DNA of 7,399 nucleotides from Verrucomicrobiota bacterium. GTDB taxonomy: Bacteria; Verrucomicrobiota; Verrucomicrobiia; Limisphaerales; JAGWYX01. The translations under genes were made by a program, and so were the position numbers. How positions within the stretch are numbered: the stretch's first letter is position 1; each line of letters begins with the position of its first letter. The DNA lies in NCBI GenBank assembly GCA_018969165.1, contig JAGWYX010000171.1, positions 1 through 7,399 on the forward strand, read 5' to 3'. The notes below the pieces were generated by a model. It saw only the letters and a list, made by a program, of their open reading frames with translations, was not told the DNA's origin and made no database searches. Positions 6,483-7,399 of this stretch are shown here, one piece after another.

Positions 6483-7340
6483 ATGAATGCTAAGAGATCT
6501 AAGCTCGGAAGTATGAGATGTTCCTCCCATCGCTGCTGGCTCGAGCCGCGTCCCGCCTCCCTCCCCCGGCATCCGGTGCCCGGCGCTTTGCGCCTGCTGG
6601 CCCTGCTCCTCGCCACCACCACCGTCTGCCTCCAAGCCGACGATCTGCGCGGCCGTTTCGCGCAAGCCAATCGCCTTTACGAGGAAGGCCAGTTCAAGGC
6701 GGCAACGGCGGCTTACCATGAGCTTGTCCAGGCCGGCAAGGTCTCCACCGCGCTCTATTTCAACTTGGGCAATGCCTGCTTTAAATCCGGCCAACTCGGC
6801 CGCGCCATCGTCGCCTACCAGTTGGCCGAACGCCTGGCCCCACGCGATCCGGACGTGCAGGCCAACCTCAAGTTCGCCCGCGAAAGCGCCGGCGACTCAC
6901 CCCCCGCCGCCGGGCGCTGGCGCGAGACGCTGCGCAAACTCACCGCAAATGAATGGACCGCGCTGGCAACCGGAGCCGTCTGGACCTGGTTAATCCTGCT
7001 GACGCTGCGCGAGTGGCGTCCGCAGTGGCGCGGTTCCCTGCGGGGTTACACCGCGGCAACCGGCGTCGCCGCGGCCGCGTTGGTGGCGTGCCTGGCATTG
7101 ACCCTTTACGACCGGCTTTCACTGACCACGGCGGTGGTGGTCACGCGTGAGGCGACGGTCCGTTACGGGCCGCTGTCCCAGGCCAAATCCGCCTACGTGG
7201 TCCACGACGGCAGCGAGTTGACGGTTTTGGACCAGGCGGCCGGTTGGCTGGAGGTCAGCGACGACAATCGCCGTGTCGGCTGGCTGCCCCAGGCCCAGGT
7301 CGTGGTCCTACCCCGCTTGGGGTCAGGTCTCGACATTTGA
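6483..7340 (+). CDS. BatE-like TPR/SH3 membrane protein
   Basis: This 285-aa protein has the BatE-type layout. A signal peptide or first hydrophobic segment lies at about 35-50 (ALRLLALLLATTTVCLQA), after an unusually long basic n-region. Tetratricopeptide repeats follow at about 57-135 (ANRLYEEGQFKAATAAYHEL, then STALYFNLGNACFKSGQLGRAIVAYQLAERLAPRD quoted by residues 89-122 in part), the classic TPR pattern ending in DVQANLKFAR. Two transmembrane helices follow at about 157-175 and 188-208. A bacterial SH3-like domain ends the protein at about 217-276 (TREATVRYGP, GWLEVSDDNRRVGWLP). TPRs and SH3 would face the periplasm and probably bind protein partners or peptidoglycan-linked ligands. It starts 11 nt after the batD stop, so the two should be made together, in line with the BatD-BatE association known in other bacteria. 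BatE is the best family name. A generic TPR-SH3 protein is the alternative. Confidence 0.85.
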   Translation: MNAKRSKLGSMRCSSHRCWLEPRPASLPRHPVPGALRLLALLLATTTVCLQADDLRGRFAQANRLYEEGQFKAATAAYHELVQAGKVSTALYFNLGNACFKSGQLGRAIVAYQLAERLAPRDPDVQANLKFARESAGDSPPAAGRWRETLRKLTANEWTALATGAVWTWLILLTLREWRPQWRGSLRGYTAATGVAAAALVACLALTLYDRLSLTTAVVVTREATVRYGPLSQAKSAYVVHDGSELTVLDQAAGWLEVSDDNRRVGWLPQAQVVVLPRLGSGLDI

Positions 7341-7367
7341 CATTTGCCCCCCACACACAGAGGGCGG

Positions 7368-7385
7368 GCGTCGGGCCTCCGACGC
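7368..7385 (+). terminator. GC-rich hairpin after the batE-like gene, possible terminator
   Basis: GCGTCGG (7368-7374) and CCGACGC (7379-7385) form a perfect 7-bp stem with a 4-nt GCCT loop, 27 nt past the batE-like stop. No T-run follows in the remaining 14 nt, so intrinsic termination is uncertain. It may instead be half of an intergenic repeat cut by the window edge. Confidence 0.4.
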
Positions 7386-7399
7386 GGTGTCGAAGGACT

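Noticed and set aside
6620..6640. Possible lipobox cysteine in the BatE-like signal segment (TTVC)
   Set aside because: The residues before the cysteine do not fit the [LVI][AST][GA]C pattern.

Overview
This is a GC-rich stretch of bacterial chromosome, apparently from an uncultured or poorly sampled lineage. The best guess is Verrucomicrobiota (Limisphaerales/Pedosphaera-like), with Planctomycetota as the alternative. This guess rests on a BatD protein with a long cytoplasmic tail, on the scarcity of Shine-Dalgarno sequences, and on AT-rich heptamer repeats and GC-rich palindromes packed between genes. It is inference, because no marker gene was compared with a database.

Left half, minus strand: a fumarylacetoacetate hydrolase (FAH) family enzyme (2784 down to 2029) is followed by a complete bacterial-type prolyl-tRNA synthetase, proS (1894 down to 152). 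Both are housekeeping or metabolic genes and both look intact. The gaps around them are unusual. A near-perfect 26-bp inverted repeat starts at the FAH stop codon, a run of five AT-rich heptamers sits directly against the proS start, and a 40-bp imperfect inverted repeat begins at the proS stop. Another GC-rich repeat-like fragment fills the left edge of the window.

Middle: a divergent intergenic region (2785-3046) separates the leftward genes from a rightward operon. It must hold control elements for both directions, but only weak promoter and dyad candidates are visible.

Right half, plus strand: three exported or membrane proteins are encoded almost without gaps. The first is a secreted subtilisin-like (S8) serine peptidase with an unusual STN-like N-terminal domain and a propeptide. 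The second is BatD, sharing an ATGA stop/start overlap with the peptidase gene. The third is a BatE-like TPR plus SH3 membrane protein that follows within a few bases and has its own AAGGA ribosome binding site. The usual Bat partners (MoxR ATPase, DUF58 protein, VWA-domain BatA/BatB) are absent from the window. The peptidase occupies the position immediately upstream of batD, where VWA or TPR genes are common. A GC-rich hairpin lies shortly after the last gene.

The most interesting points are the STN-propeptide-S8 architecture, the coupling of this protease to a VWA-less BatD/BatE pair, and the strand-asymmetric inverted repeats at the ends of the two minus-strand genes.
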